Positions 1 through 8,910 of a stretch of DNA of 64,000 bases are shown piece by piece. Every line of letters begins with the position of its first letter. Positions within the stretch are counted from its first letter, which is position 1. A program made the position numbers and the translations under genes. Source of the DNA: Paenibacillus sp. GSMTC-2017. Lineage in GTDB: Bacteria > Bacillota > Bacilli > Paenibacillales > Paenibacillaceae. The stretch covers positions 1 to 64,000 of the forward strand of contig NZ_JAECMT010000009.1 of NCBI RefSeq assembly GCF_016019935.1, written 5' to 3'. The notes below the pieces were generated by a model, which worked only from the letters and a program-made list of their open reading frames with translations, made no database searches and was not told the DNA's origin.

Positions 1-610
<610 letters not shown>

Positions 611-781
611 GTGTTTGACTTGCTCATTACTTATACCGCATTGGAAATCAAGATTTCCAATCGGCGTTTCAATCAACCTCTAATCGCGGTCGCTCATCGC
701 TGAGTTACTTCGATAAAGATTGAAACATATTGCTTTTTCATTTATCCGTTAGGATCAATGAGGCAGTTTCGCTCGTTGTTC

Positions 782-796
782 AGTTTTCAAAGAACA
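782..796 (-). promoter_or_regulatory. rRNA leader boxA-like antitermination site
   Basis: On the minus strand the leader reads TGTTCTTTGAAAACT, which matches the boxA-type motif found in Bacillus-group rRNA leaders between the promoters and 16S. It lies about 175 nt upstream of the mature 16S end and downstream of both predicted promoters, as expected for NusB/NusE-dependent antitermination and processing. The role is inferred from the motif and its position. Confidence 0.6.
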
Positions 797-852
797 ATCA
801 CTTCTTGTTTGTTTCTTGTTTGTCGGCGCTTTGTTTCAGCGGCGACTTTTAT

Positions 853-882
853 AATATATCACAGGTGCCTAGCTGATTGCAA
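853..882 (-). promoter_or_regulatory. rRNA promoter P2 (SigA type)
   Basis: A minus-strand -35 TTGCAA (877-882) and -10 TATATT (853-858) are separated by 18 bp, about 240 bp upstream of the 16S 5' end. This is the proximal member of a tandem pair, an arrangement typical of Bacillus-group rRNA operons. Confidence 0.7.
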
Positions 883-960
883 GTCTTTTTTTTCGAGATT
901 CGACATTTTCTTTCGTTTGTCTCATTTCGTTGTCGACACTTACTAAAAGCGGCGAGATCT

Positions 961-990
961 AATATAACATAGGGGTCCAATTAAATGCAA
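961..990 (-). promoter_or_regulatory. rRNA promoter P1 (SigA type)
   Basis: A minus-strand -35 TTGCAT (985-990) and -10 TATATT (961-966) are separated by 18 bp, 108 bp upstream of P2 with the same spacer length. The bases upstream of the -35 are A/T rich, as in UP-type elements. Together with P2 it fills the 430-bp gap between the 16S gene and the small gene at 1043. Confidence 0.7.
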
Positions 991-1042
991 CCCCTTTTTT
1001 TCATTTATTTTAAAAAACGTTATATCAACATGAAAAAGCATG

Positions 1043-1267
1043 TTACGAGCGGTGTGAACGGACATTTAGCGCGTAACGAGAAAGCTCTTTAGGCGAAGCT
1101 ATACGGGCATACATCCTAAATATGATCTTGTACCTTCTTGTTATCGCCCCTTTAATATCTCCATCTAATCTAGAATCACTTAGATCTAGCAGCATTTCAT
1201 CTAACTCTTTACGTAGTACATAATCGAGTTCCTTACATTCCTTATCGTTGAATAGTATTCCAAGCAT
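1043..1267 (-). CDS. Conserved-looking small protein of unknown function, 74 aa
   Basis: I do not recognise a named family. The product starts MLGILFNDKECKELDYVLRK and is charged, predicted helical and without a signal peptide or membrane segment. It has an Asp/Glu-rich first half and an Arg-rich second half. The open frame extends upstream to 1414 and would overlap the SpoIIM-like gene. However, an AAAGGAGG site lies 12 nt before the ATG at 1267, and the sequence upstream of it is not protein-like, so I chose that start. It is the last gene before the rRNA promoters and may be cotranscribed with the SpoIIM-like gene 128 bp upstream. Coding potential looks good; function is unknown. Confidence 0.65.
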   Translation of the reverse strand: MLGILFNDKECKELDYVLRKELDEMLLDLSDSRLDGDIKGAITRRYKIIFRMYARIASPKELSRYALNVRSHRS

Positions 1268-1395
1268 AACGAATAGCGGCCTCCTTTGGGATGTATAGCG
1301 CGTATAGACCGTCCTGAGACGAACAAAAAAAGCGGCTCCTCTCGCAAATGCGTTGGACACCGCCTTACTGTTATGCTCAAATATTGGAAATAATA

Positions 1396-2022
1396 TTACA
1401 AGGAAAGCAACCAAACTGTAAATGTACTTTCAATTATAGAAGCAACAAGCAACGAAACCGTCAAAATAACGATCATTGGTACTGTTCTAGTGACGAAGTC
1501 TCCAATGTCTTTACCAGTAGCTCCAAGCTTTGATCTTACAAATAAAAGATTACCTGTTGCTCTTAGTATTAACGTTCCGAATTTCATTCCGTATGCGCAA
1601 GCAATGATAATAGCCGGAATTTCAATAATACCGTGTGGCAATAATCCTTTAAAGATAACTTCCAAAACGGTATGTGATCCAGGTGTTTCAGATATCCTTT
1701 GAAGCAAATAACCAATGATCATGCCATTTACAGCTAGAAACAGGAGCGGTAACAACCCAAAAAAAGCTCCCAAGTACATAATAAGTATTGATTTAATGGC
1801 ATTATTCAAAAAGATAACGATCATCATTGTTAATGTAGGATTCGCACTTTGATCAACCATTCCCTTCAGTTGTCCTAATCCTGCTAGTTGTCCCTCCAAG
1901 AAGGCATGAAACTCCGAATTGGTGCCGCCAATGATAATACCAGCAAAAAAGACCATGAACGAAAATATGATATACGAACGCATTTGCTTCAAATGTAGAA
2001 CGATTGCACTTAACTTAAACAT
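1396..2022 (-). CDS. Stage II sporulation protein M (SpoIIM/DUF95) family membrane protein
   Basis: A 208-residue, very hydrophobic protein with about five membrane segments. It contains the family hallmark LLPHGIIEIPAIIIA in the middle of the C-terminal half. SpoIIM family proteins act in septal peptidoglycan remodelling at engulfment, but the family also has non-sporulation members, and this copy could be a paralogue of the canonical spoIIM. The start is the ATG at 2022, seven bases after GGGAGG; an in-frame ATG at 2037 overlaps that site and is rejected. It is divergent from pdaB, with a 171-bp gap shared by both promoters. The family call is firm; the exact role is inferred. Confidence 0.8.
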   Translation of the reverse strand: MFKLSAIVLHLKQMRSYIIFSFMVFFAGIIIGGTNSEFHAFLEGQLAGLGQLKGMVDQSANPTLTMMIVIFLNNAIKSILIMYLGAFFGLLPLLFLAVNGMIIGYLLQRISETPGSHTVLEVIFKGLLPHGIIEIPAIIIACAYGMKFGTLILRATGNLLFVRSKLGATGKDIGDFVTRTVPMIVILTVSLLVASIIESTFTVWLLSL

Positions 2023-2096
2023 TAAACAGCCTCCCATAATAGATATGCATAATTAATCATCACTCTCATCCATTACTGCTTGTTATGAAATTAGAA

Positions 2097-2125
2097 TGAA
2101 TAACTTTTATGTACGAGCATAGATT
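2097..2125 (+). promoter_or_regulatory. Possible sporulation sigma (SigE/SigG-like) promoter for pdaB
   Basis: TGAATA (2097-2102) and CATAGATT (2118-2125) are separated by 15 bp, upstream of pdaB. The -10 resembles the SigE consensus CATACAnT at seven of eight positions, and TGAATA resembles SigG -35 sequences. Bacillus pdaB is a sporulation gene, which fits. Promoter class cannot be settled from sequence alone. Confidence 0.4.
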
Positions 2126-2193
2126 GTACTACTAGTGTAAAATGCTGACGCCCTTGATTAGAGGCGAAGCGAATGAGAGGAGCATACTTCCCA

Positions 2194-2994
2194 ATGAACG
2201 TATTTTATGTAATGAACGGAAAGAAAATTAAAAGGTACTTTTTTATCGCTATCGCTCTCGTCTTTTCTATTGGCATCATATATGCCGAACGCGATAACAT
2301 CACTGTCTTCGCACCACAACAACCCGCAGCTATATACAGTGTTCCTACAGATAAGAAAGTTGTTGCGCTAACTTTCGACATAAGCTGGGGTGATAAACGT
2401 GCGGAGCCGATTTTGGAAGTGTTGAAAGAAAAAAAAATCACGCAAGCGACCTTCTTCCTATCCTCTCCTTGGAGCCAGTCACATCCTGAGCTGGTCAAAA
2501 AAATTCAAGATGCGGGCTACGAAATTGGAAGCCACGGTCACAAACATGATTTCTACAGCAAACTTACCGAAGAAGAAATTAGAAAACAGATTACTACTGC
2601 AAACACCATTTTAACTGATTTAACTGGTAAAAAGCCGAGCTTGATCCGTCTTCCTAATGGTGATTTCGATAAACGTGTACTCCGCATCGCCGAAGAACTT
2701 AAATACACAGTCATTCAATGGGATACGGACTCGCTAGATTGGATGAATATCGGTACCGAAAAAATCGTTAACCGTGTCGTAACACGAACACATCCAGGCG
2801 ATATTATTCTCATGCACGCAAGCGACTCGGTTACTCAAACACATATTGCGTTACCTGCTATTATTGATCAGCTCCGCGGTGACGGTTATGATTTCGTTAA
2901 CGTTTCTCAGTTAATTTCACAAACCGATGCTGAAGGCAATGCTGTTCAAGACAAAGTATCTTCAACGAAGCAAATCAGTGCTTCAGAAAAATAA
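2194..2994 (+). CDS. pdaB: Polysaccharide deacetylase PdaB, spore-related
   Basis: A 266-residue NodB-type carbohydrate esterase 4 protein. Residues 13-31 form a membrane anchor. The catalytic domain holds TFDISWGD (60-67, metal-binding Asp region), SHGHKH (113-118, metal-binding histidines), RLPNGD and a late HAS motif. PdaB is needed in Bacillus for late spore stability and probably acts on peptidoglycan. The start is the ATG at 2194, with AGGAG 11 nt upstream and an N-terminus matching PdaB proteins (MNxFYV); the earlier ATG at 2173 overlaps the binding site. It is convergent with kbaA, whose stop is two bases away. The pdaB/kbaA/gerD/salA/cwlD grouping is the same gene set as in B. subtilis, which supports the name. 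Confidence 0.9.
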   Translation: MNVFYVMNGKKIKRYFFIAIALVFSIGIIYAERDNITVFAPQQPAAIYSVPTDKKVVALTFDISWGDKRAEPILEVLKEKKITQATFFLSSPWSQSHPELVKKIQDAGYEIGSHGHKHDFYSKLTEEEIRKQITTANTILTDLTGKKPSLIRLPNGDFDKRVLRIAEELKYTVIQWDTDSLDWMNIGTEKIVNRVVTRTHPGDIILMHASDSVTQTHIALPAIIDQLRGDGYDFVNVSQLISQTDAEGNAVQDKVSSTKQISASEK

Positions 2995-2996
2995 AG

Positions 2997-3620
2997 TTAT
3001 ACGGCCGTCTTAGCAGGAGCTTCTGCTGGTGCGGTCTTTTCTTTTTTCACAAGACGGTGCATCATCATATTTTGGTATGCATTACAGATAAACAACGGGA
3101 TCATCATAAAAGCAATTGCGGGTATGTCTGTTTCACCTTGAATGGCTGGCCACGCTTCGATAAACGTAACGAAGAACAGTACAAACATAGTTGGAACAAA
3201 AGCACTTTTATTCGTCTGCTTCACTTTTAATCTAGCTACAAGCAATGATGCAACAAGCAATATTAGCGGTAATACCCAGAAGAACCAGTTGTTTGTACGA
3301 TTTTCGTAGAGCACATACCCTAGACCAAATACTGCAAATATTGTTGTATAGGCTTGCAAAGCATTCCACAAATACTTTTTGCGGAACACGCTAAGTGCAA
3401 TATAACTCAGAGTCAGATAAGCAAAAAAGCCCATTTGACTAAACGCACCTATCATTAAACCAGCAGTAACCATCATAATCAGATTGATCCCATTATTGTC
3501 AAAACCAAAGAAACTAACGTTACTATTCGTTGACAGTATAATAAAACCGCTGATGATACAAACTACAGCCCCAATACCCATGGTGCTCCAAAATAAAAAG
3601 AACCAATTCCGTAAACTCAC
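2997..3620 (-). CDS. kbaA: KinB-signalling pathway activation protein KbaA
   Basis: A 207-residue integral membrane protein with about six hydrophobic segments and a short Lys/Ala-rich cytoplasmic tail. Its length and position between pdaB and gerD match KbaA, which in Bacillus helps the KinB sensor kinase feed the sporulation phosphorelay. No catalytic motif is expected. The start is GTG at 3620, nine bases after GGGAGG. Its stop lies 2 bp from the pdaB stop with no visible terminator between them, so readthrough would make overlapping antisense RNAs. Identification relies on gene order plus topology. Confidence 0.8.
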   Translation of the reverse strand: MSLRNWFFLFWSTMGIGAVVCIISGFIILSTNSNVSFFGFDNNGINLIMMVTAGLMIGAFSQMGFFAYLTLSYIALSVFRKKYLWNALQAYTTIFAVFGLGYVLYENRTNNWFFWVLPLILLVASLLVARLKVKQTNKSAFVPTMFVLFFVTFIEAWPAIQGETDIPAIAFMMIPLFICNAYQNMMMHRLVKKEKTAPAEAPAKTAV

Positions 3621-3842
3621 GTGATATATCCTCCCAATTGTGCTTTTTCCCGCAGGTTTTCCCTTTATTTTACCACGATCACAACAAAAAGCTAATGCTT
3701 GTCCATGATAAAACAGTGAACAATGCGCATATTAAAAACGATCATGTGCTATACCGTCGAATGACGTTGGCCATAGGCATGCCGGATTACGTGCATCCCC
3801 ATTATCATACCGAGCTTTAACATAGAAGGGAGCAAGCGACAT

Positions 3843-4526
3843 ATGCGCATTCGCTGGATTATGTGGTCGTCTCTAATGGCTTTTGCACTTTTGTTGACCA
3901 GTTGTGGAGGCGGCGAGTCATCTGGTAGTAATCAACAAATGAACTACAAGGACATGAAAACGATGGTTATTGACATTTTGAAAACGGAAGATGCTCAGAA
4001 GGCACTTCAGCAATCAGCAGAAAAGCTTTCTGGTTATTCCGCTCAACCGTCTAAACTTCTTTCCGTTCAAGATCAAGAAGAAGTTCGATTGGCTGTAAAA
4101 GATGTAATCAGTGCCCCAGACTATGATAAAGTAATCAAAAAATTAATGACTGATACGCGATTTGCTGGGGAATTTGCTAAATCCGTTAACAAACAAAACA
4201 AGGATATCCATAAGGAACTTATGAAAGATCCGGCTTATCAAGCTGAATTGGTAAAAACGATGAAGGCTCCCGAAATGGAGAAGGTCATCATGGATTCATT
4301 AAAGAGTCCTCAATATCGCAAAGAAGTTATGGCTATTATGCAGGAATCAATGCAAAACCCCCTCTTCCGACTTGAAGTGCTCGATTTGTTGAAAAAAGCA
4401 GTACAAGAAGAACTTCAACCAAAACCAGATGAGAAAAAGAAAGAAGGCGGATCTGGGGGAGAGCAAAAAGGACAAGAAGAGGAACAAAAAGGGCAACAGG
4501 AAGAACAATCTTCAGATAGCGAATAA
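3843..4526 (+). CDS. gerD: Spore germination lipoprotein GerD
   Basis: A 227-residue lipoprotein. The signal peptide ends in the lipobox LLTSC, with the acylated Cys at 21. The middle (about 35-195) is helical and repetitive (KDPAYQAEL, SPQYRKEV, NPLFRLEV units), as in the GerD scaffold. A Lys/Glu/Gln/Gly-rich tail begins near 197 and is low complexity. GerD organises nutrient germinant receptors into the germinosome in the spore inner membrane. The start ATG follows GGGAGC. It is convergent with salA, and both are served by a shared terminator at 4554-4614. Gene order (salA, gerD, kbaA, pdaB) supports the call. Confidence 0.92.
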   Translation: MRIRWIMWSSLMAFALLLTSCGGGESSGSNQQMNYKDMKTMVIDILKTEDAQKALQQSAEKLSGYSAQPSKLLSVQDQEEVRLAVKDVISAPDYDKVIKKLMTDTRFAGEFAKSVNKQNKDIHKELMKDPAYQAELVKTMKAPEMEKVIMDSLKSPQYRKEVMAIMQESMQNPLFRLEVLDLLKKAVQEELQPKPDEKKKEGGSGGEQKGQEEEQKGQQEEQSSDSE

Positions 4527-4553
4527 CAACGGTTGACACTAGTTATAAAAATA

Positions 4554-4614
4554 GCCCGATCCCACATCTAGACGCGTTGCTAACGCTTTGGATGTCAGGA
4601 TCGGGCTTTTATTT
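4554..4614. terminator. Bidirectional terminator between gerD and salA
   Basis: A ten-base perfect stem AGCCCGATCC (4554-4563) pairs with GGATCGGGCT (4599-4608). A T-run follows on the + strand and an A-rich stretch precedes it, so it can serve both converging genes. The long loop contains a smaller inverted repeat. Confidence 0.85.
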
Positions 4615-4671
4615 AAACAGCAAGTGATGATAATAATTATATTAAAATTTGAATGAATTACATCTTATTTG

Positions 4672-5778
4672 CTACACGCGTCTTAGAACGTTATCTGCAA
4701 GTTCTAAGTAGAGCTTACCCGTCTCGGATTCCGCTTTATAGACGGATGGTGAGAAATCTGCTTCAGATGGATGATTGTCAGGAGCACCGAGTGGTATTTG
4801 CGCAAGCAAATCACTATGAAGTGTCTCTGCTAGCCTTGCTCCGCCTCCACGTCCGAATACATATTCCTTTTCACCTGTCAGCTTTGACTCGAAGTAGGAC
4901 ATATTTTCTACAACACCAATAATTTCGTGATCAGTCTTAATTGCCATAGCACCAGCACGTGCTGCAACAAATGCAGCGGTCGCATGTGGTGTTGTGACAA
5001 TGATTTCTTTGCTTTGCGGGATGATCTGGTGAACATCCAGCGCAATATCGCCCGTACCCGGTGGTAGATCGAGGAGCATATAATCAAGCTCTCCCCATTC
5101 GATTTCTTGGAAGAAGTTACGCAACATCTTACCTAGCATCGGACCACGCCAAACGATCGGGCTATTGTCTTCTACAAAAAAGCCCATCGAAATCACTTTT
5201 ACACCATAACGCTCGATCGGAATGACTCGATCGTTCACAACTTCTGGGCGTTCCTCAATTCCCATCATGTCAGGAACGCTGAATCCGTAGATGTCGGCAT
5301 CAATGATGCCGACGCGTTTGCCCCTGCGGGCTAAGGCGACCGCAAGATTGACGGTCACCGTTGACTTGCCGACGCCGCCCTTACCGCTCGCGACGGCGAT
5401 AAATGTTGTTCCGCTGCTAGCCGAAAGCAGCGGACTAGCGAGATCAGCCCCGTGCCCTTGTACGGGGCTGGCAGCTCCTTCGCCGGCGCTACTTCCCGCC
5501 GGCGCCGCTTTTGCTGCGGGCGCTTGCGCAGCGCCGCCCGCTACAGCTTGCGCTCCCTCGTCCCGAAACCGGCAATGCACGGTTTCGGCGCCGAGGGGCG
5601 CAAGTGCCTCGCGAAGCGAGGCCTCAAGCGCGGGCTGCGCAGCCGCGCTCGCTCCTAGAACCGTCAACGAAACTTGACGGTTCCGAACCATGACATCGCG
5701 GAAGCTGATGCCTTCCGCGGAATATTTCTTAGCCATCAAAGCTTCGATGGCTTCTAGTGCTTGTTCTCGTGTCAACAT
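4672..5778 (-). CDS. salA: Mrp/SalA family P-loop ATPase
   Basis: A 368-residue protein. An N-terminal DUF59-like domain spans about 1-70. An Ala/Gly/Pro linker spans 73-120. A MinD/Mrp-type ATPase follows, with deviant Walker A SGKGGVGKST (131-140), DADIYG (160-165) and DLPPGTGD (237-244). SalA is a DNA-binding regulator in Bacillus, whereas Mrp proteins elsewhere are Fe-S carriers. Here the CPxC metal motif after VENMSYF is absent and Cys69 is the only cysteine, so the regulatory SalA role fits better. The DNA for residues 40-160 is much more GC-rich than its surroundings. The ATG follows AAGGTGG. It lies between cwlD and gerD as in B. subtilis. Confidence 0.88.
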   Translation of the reverse strand: MLTREQALEAIEALMAKKYSAEGISFRDVMVRNRQVSLTVLGASAAAQPALEASLREALAPLGAETVHCRFRDEGAQAVAGGAAQAPAAKAAPAGSSAGEGAASPVQGHGADLASPLLSASSGTTFIAVASGKGGVGKSTVTVNLAVALARRGKRVGIIDADIYGFSVPDMMGIEERPEVVNDRVIPIERYGVKVISMGFFVEDNSPIVWRGPMLGKMLRNFFQEIEWGELDYMLLDLPPGTGDIALDVHQIIPQSKEIIVTTPHATAAFVAARAGAMAIKTDHEIIGVVENMSYFESKLTGEKEYVFGRGGGARLAETLHSDLLAQIPLGAPDNHPSEADFSPSVYKAESETGKLYLELADNVLRRV

Positions 5779-5820
5779 AATATGTGTCCCACCTTTATGT
5801 ATTAAGAAAACTATGTCTCT

Positions 5821-5829
5821 AGTATAACA
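5821..5829 (-). promoter_or_regulatory. Extended -10 promoter for salA
   Basis: The minus strand shows TGTTATACT (TG at 5828-5829, -10 TATACT at 5821-5826), 43 bp before the salA ATG, with no good -35. An extended -10 SigA promoter is the simplest reading. Confidence 0.45.
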
Positions 5830-5882
5830 CAGGATGTCCGTCTACTATGAGTCTCTATTCTGCCTCAATTACAGCTAAATCG

Positions 5883-6677
5883 CTAATTGCCATTTTGTAA
5901 TTCCAACTCTTGATTAGCATTCCCACTCAACTTTTCACCTGAATGATATCGAAGCACACCTTGGTAAATAGACGCTGCCACTTTACGTTGATACTCTGCA
6001 TCAACTAGTCGTTCAGCCTCGCCAGGATTAGATAGAAAACCAACCTCAACTAGTGCGGTCGGTATATCTTTGATGGCCTTCATCAAATACACGCCGTTTA
6101 CAACCGCTGCTATTCTAGTCGTATTTTCTAAATTGCGCTTGATCTCATCCTGAATGAATGCTGCTAATACACGATTGTCTGGGTGGTTTCCAGGTTGATA
6201 AAACGTCTGTGCCCCCGACCATTTTTGCTGCGGAATGCTGTTCATATGTATACTAATAACCGTCGCCGGATTATTTTCGTTAATAAGCGCCGCCCTACGC
6301 TTTAAATCTTCTGTCTTCCGTTTACTATAAGCATGTGCATCGCCTGTCGCAAGATCATAATCTCCTTCTCTCGTCATAATGACAACTGCTCCAGCTTGCT
6401 GCAAATAATCACGCAAGTATAGAGCGATAGCCAAGTTCAAATCCTTTTCAATGGCTCCTTGCTTGCTGACTGCCCCACCATCCGCGCCTCCGTGCCCTGC
6501 ATCAATGGCTATTGTCTTACCCGAAAGCGGCAATGTCCAATAGGTCCACGTACTAGCCGATGGTATGTTCTGCCGTAGCATAATGGCTGTTAGTACAACG
6601 ACAAGAACAGCGATTCCAATACGAACTGCTCCCTTGTATGTCATCCAAATTACGAAATGCCGTCTTATTCGGCGCAT
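5883..6677 (-). CDS. cwlD: N-acetylmuramoyl-L-alanine amidase CwlD
   Basis: A 264-residue amidase_3 zinc enzyme. An N-terminal membrane anchor lies near 17-33. Zinc ligands are visible as AGHGG (His62), the Glu in QGAIEKD (Glu77) and ISIHMNS, with the catalytic Glu in ALVEVGFLSN. CwlD removes stem peptides so that muramic delta-lactam can form in the spore cortex, which germination enzymes require. The start is the ATG at 6677, seven bases after GAGGTGG; a TTG one codon upstream is less likely. It is followed by salA 104 bp downstream on the same strand, as in Bacillus. Confidence 0.92.
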   Translation of the reverse strand: MRRIRRHFVIWMTYKGAVRIGIAVLVVVLTAIMLRQNIPSASTWTYWTLPLSGKTIAIDAGHGGADGGAVSKQGAIEKDLNLAIALYLRDYLQQAGAVVIMTREGDYDLATGDAHAYSKRKTEDLKRRAALINENNPATVISIHMNSIPQQKWSGAQTFYQPGNHPDNRVLAAFIQDEIKRNLENTTRIAAVVNGVYLMKAIKDIPTALVEVGFLSNPGEAERLVDAEYQRKVAASIYQGVLRYHSGEKLSGNANQELELQNGN

Positions 6678-6814
6678 CAAAAAACCACCTCGTCCTCCAT
6701 GAAATGAATAAGCGTCATGAAAGACTATCCCGTAGGATAAGCCTTATGCGCACATTCATATATATGGGACGAGATGGTCAATTATGTTCTTATTAATTGA
6801 TCTGCGCGGCTTCC

Positions 6815-7981
6815 TTATCCAACAGGCTGCTCGGACATACCTTCTATCAATATTTTTGCAACTTCTGGACGTGAAAACTCTGGTGGCGGGCATACCCCGT
6901 CACGCAATAGAGCACGAACTTTAGTTCCTGACAATGTCAGATGAGACGTTTTGTCATGCGGACATGTTTTGGAAGTCGCCATGTTGCCACAAGTCGTACA
7001 GAAAAAACTATGTTCAAAATATAGTGGTGTAATGCCAAGATCTTCTGCTGGTATCGACTTGAGCAAGTCTTGCGCCTCATAAGTTCCGTAGTAGTCACCT
7101 ACACCCGCATGGTCACGGCCTACGATAAAATGGGTACAACCATAATTTTTCCGAACGATAGCATGGAATATTGCTTCACGTGGCCCTGCGTAACGCATTG
7201 CTGCTGGGAACACTCCAAGAAATACACGATCGGCCGGATAATAATTATCAAGAAGAGCTAAATAACTTTTCATTCGAACATTAGCTGGTACATCATCGGA
7301 TTTTGTTTCACCCACAAGCGGATTCAAAAATAACGCATCTACGATTTCCATAGCTGTCTTCTGAATGTACTCATGTGCCCGATGAACGGGATTACGTGTT
7401 TGGAATCCAACAACCGTTTTCCAACCCTTCTCCGCAAATAAACGACGGGTTTCCGCTGGGTCGAAATAAAACTCTTGAAACTTCACAGGTTGCGGACGAT
7501 TTAATACTGTTATTGCACCACCAACATATATAGAAGAGCGCTCAAGTAGCTTTTGCACACCTGGATGCTCCAAATCATCCGTTTTAAACACATTTATCGC
7601 TTCTAGCTTTTGATCTACGTTATAAATGCTCTCAATCGCAATAATGCCATACGTTATACCATCTTCACCGATCAATGCGGAACGCTCGCCAACTTTAAGC
7701 TCGGCCGCTTTATCTACATCAACAGCAAGTGTAATCGGAATACTCCAGACAAGACCGTTCGCAAGTCTTGTCTTCTCGATAACAGATTTATAATCTTCTT
7801 CATTCAAAAAACCTGTAAGCGGGGAAAAAGCACCTACCCCTATCAAATCTAGATCAGAAATAGTCCACGTATTAATCGTAATTGAAGATAATAACTTTGC
7901 TTCATTAAGAAGTGATTCACGTTCTGCGCCTTCGGCGATCCGGTTAACCAGTACACCGCCATGTGGTGAAATTTGACTCAT
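6815..7981 (-). CDS. sat: Sulfate adenylyltransferase (ATP sulfurylase)
   Basis: A 388-residue homo-oligomeric ATP sulfurylase that converts ATP and sulfate to APS and pyrophosphate, the first step of assimilatory sulfate reduction. Motifs are [10 protein letters not shown] (194-203, ATP-binding HxxH site) and GRDH (288-291). Near the C-terminus Cys328, Cys331 and Cys340 look like a small metal site seen in bacterial/archaeal forms. The ATG at 7981 follows GAGGAGG by 12 nt; a TTG at 8002 overlaps it. It lies downstream of cysH on the same strand, separated by a repeat-containing gap, and no APS kinase gene is adjacent. Confidence 0.95.
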   Translation of the reverse strand: MSQISPHGGVLVNRIAEGAERESLLNEAKLLSSITINTWTISDLDLIGVGAFSPLTGFLNEEDYKSVIEKTRLANGLVWSIPITLAVDVDKAAELKVGERSALIGEDGITYGIIAIESIYNVDQKLEAINVFKTDDLEHPGVQKLLERSSIYVGGAITVLNRPQPVKFQEFYFDPAETRRLFAEKGWKTVVGFQTRNPVHRAHEYIQKTAMEIVDALFLNPLVGETKSDDVPANVRMKSYLALLDNYYPADRVFLGVFPAAMRYAGPREAIFHAIVRKNYGCTHFIVGRDHAGVGDYYGTYEAQDLLKSIPAEDLGITPLYFEHSFFCTTCGNMATSKTCPHDKTSHLTLSGTKVRALLRDGVCPPPEFSRPEVAKILIEGMSEQPVG

Positions 7982-8002
7982 TTTCGTTGAAAGCCTCCTC
8001 AA

Positions 8003-8081
8003 AATTTTACGTTAGTAAAATTGACTTCGTAAGCATAAACATAAGTTTTTCGTAAGAAAAACTGACTTCGTATGCACAAGC
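8003..8081 (-). repeat. Two tandem copies of a 38-bp hairpin repeat
   Basis: Each unit is a 20-bp inverted repeat followed by a conserved tail. The first is 8003-8022 (AATTTTAC/GTAAAATT stem) plus tail 8023-8040. The second is 8044-8063 (AGTTTTTC with AGAAAAACT arm) plus tail 8064-8081. Both tails start GACTTCGTA. The period is 41 bp. The stems differ in sequence but keep pairing, which suggests selection on RNA or DNA structure. It sits in the cysH-sat spacer, where it could affect downstream sat expression or mRNA stability. Confidence 0.75.
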
Positions 8082-8098
8082 TTAAATTTGAGCAATTC

Positions 8099-8794
8099 TT
8101 ATTTATGAAGTCCACATTCTGTTTTCTCTTGACCTGACCAACGACCTGCACGCGGGTCCTCACCTGGCATTACTTTGCGTGTGCAATATTCACAACCAAT
8201 ACTTGGGTAATGCTGGTCATGCAACGGATTATATATAACATCATTCTCACGGATGTAGTTCCAAACATCTTCAGTTGTCCAATTGGCAATTGGATTAAAC
8301 TTCACTAGTCCAAACTTGAGATCATATTCGATTTTTTTCGCGTTAGCACGTGTCGGTGCTTGATCACGACGAATACCTGTAATCCAAGCCTCATACTTAG
8401 TCAAAATATGAGTTAGTGGTCTTACCTTGCGAATATCACAACATTTATTGGCATCTGTCTTCCACAATTCCTCGCCAAACTGTGTAACCTGTTCCTCAGG
8501 TGTAATTTCCGGTTTCACTTCAACAAATGGAATGCCTGGGTAACGTTCGATCATACGATCACGTGTTTCGTAAGTCTCTTTAAAATGAAAATCAGTGTCG
8601 AGGTAAAAAATATCAGTTGTAGGGCTGACTTTCTGTAGCATATCAACCAGAACAACATCTTCTGCCCCAAAGCTGCATGCGAAGGTGATGTTAGGGAATG
8701 TCTCTACAGCGAAACGAATAATTTCCTCTGGTGTGGCATGCTCAAGCTCAACAGCCTTCTGCGCAATAAGCGCTTCTTTTTCAAATAAATTCAT
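8099..8794 (-). CDS. cysH: Adenylylsulfate (APS) reductase CysH, [4Fe-4S] type
   Basis: A 231-residue PAPS/APS reductase family protein. The PP-loop is SFGAEDVVL (41-49). Cys118-Cys119 and Cys201/Cys204 are the four ligands of the [4Fe-4S] cluster found in APS-using enzymes, and Cys227 in ECGLH is the catalytic thiol. The cluster motif means it probably reduces APS directly to sulfite, consistent with sat being next door and no APS kinase being seen. The ATG at 8794 follows GGAGG. It has its own promoter at 8844-8872 and is first of the two-gene unit with sat. Confidence 0.94.
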   Translation of the reverse strand: MNLFEKEALIAQKAVELEHATPEEIIRFAVETFPNITFACSFGAEDVVLVDMLQKVSPTTDIFYLDTDFHFKETYETRDRMIERYPGIPFVEVKPEITPEEQVTQFGEELWKTDANKCCDIRKVRPLTHILTKYEAWITGIRRDQAPTRANAKKIEYDLKFGLVKFNPIANWTTEDVWNYIRENDVIYNPLHDQHYPSIGCEYCTRKVMPGEDPRAGRWSGQEKTECGLHK

Positions 8795-8843
8795 GAGACG
8801 CGACCTCCGTTTTTAATTCCAAGTAAAGTAGTCTGTATTATCG

Positions 8844-8872
8844 ATTATAAACCTTTCATTAACGTAGTTCAA
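8844..8872 (-). promoter_or_regulatory. SigA promoter for cysH-sat
   Basis: A minus-strand -35 TTGAAC (8867-8872) and perfect -10 TATAAT (8844-8849) with a 17-bp spacer lie 50 bp upstream of the cysH start. No S-box or T-box structure was seen in the short leader. Confidence 0.75.
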
Positions 8873-8910
8873 TAATAAGTTTACATTTTGTAGTACTTTA
8901 TTCCAAAAAC

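Noticed and set aside
3638-3820. Short + strand open frame upstream of gerD
   Set aside because: No ribosome binding site, no family resemblance; it lies in the kbaA-gerD intergenic region.
5291-5693. Several + strand open frames rich in Arg and Ala inside salA
   Set aside because: They are antisense shadows of the GC-rich linker, which has few stop codons by composition; the salA frame has clear domains.
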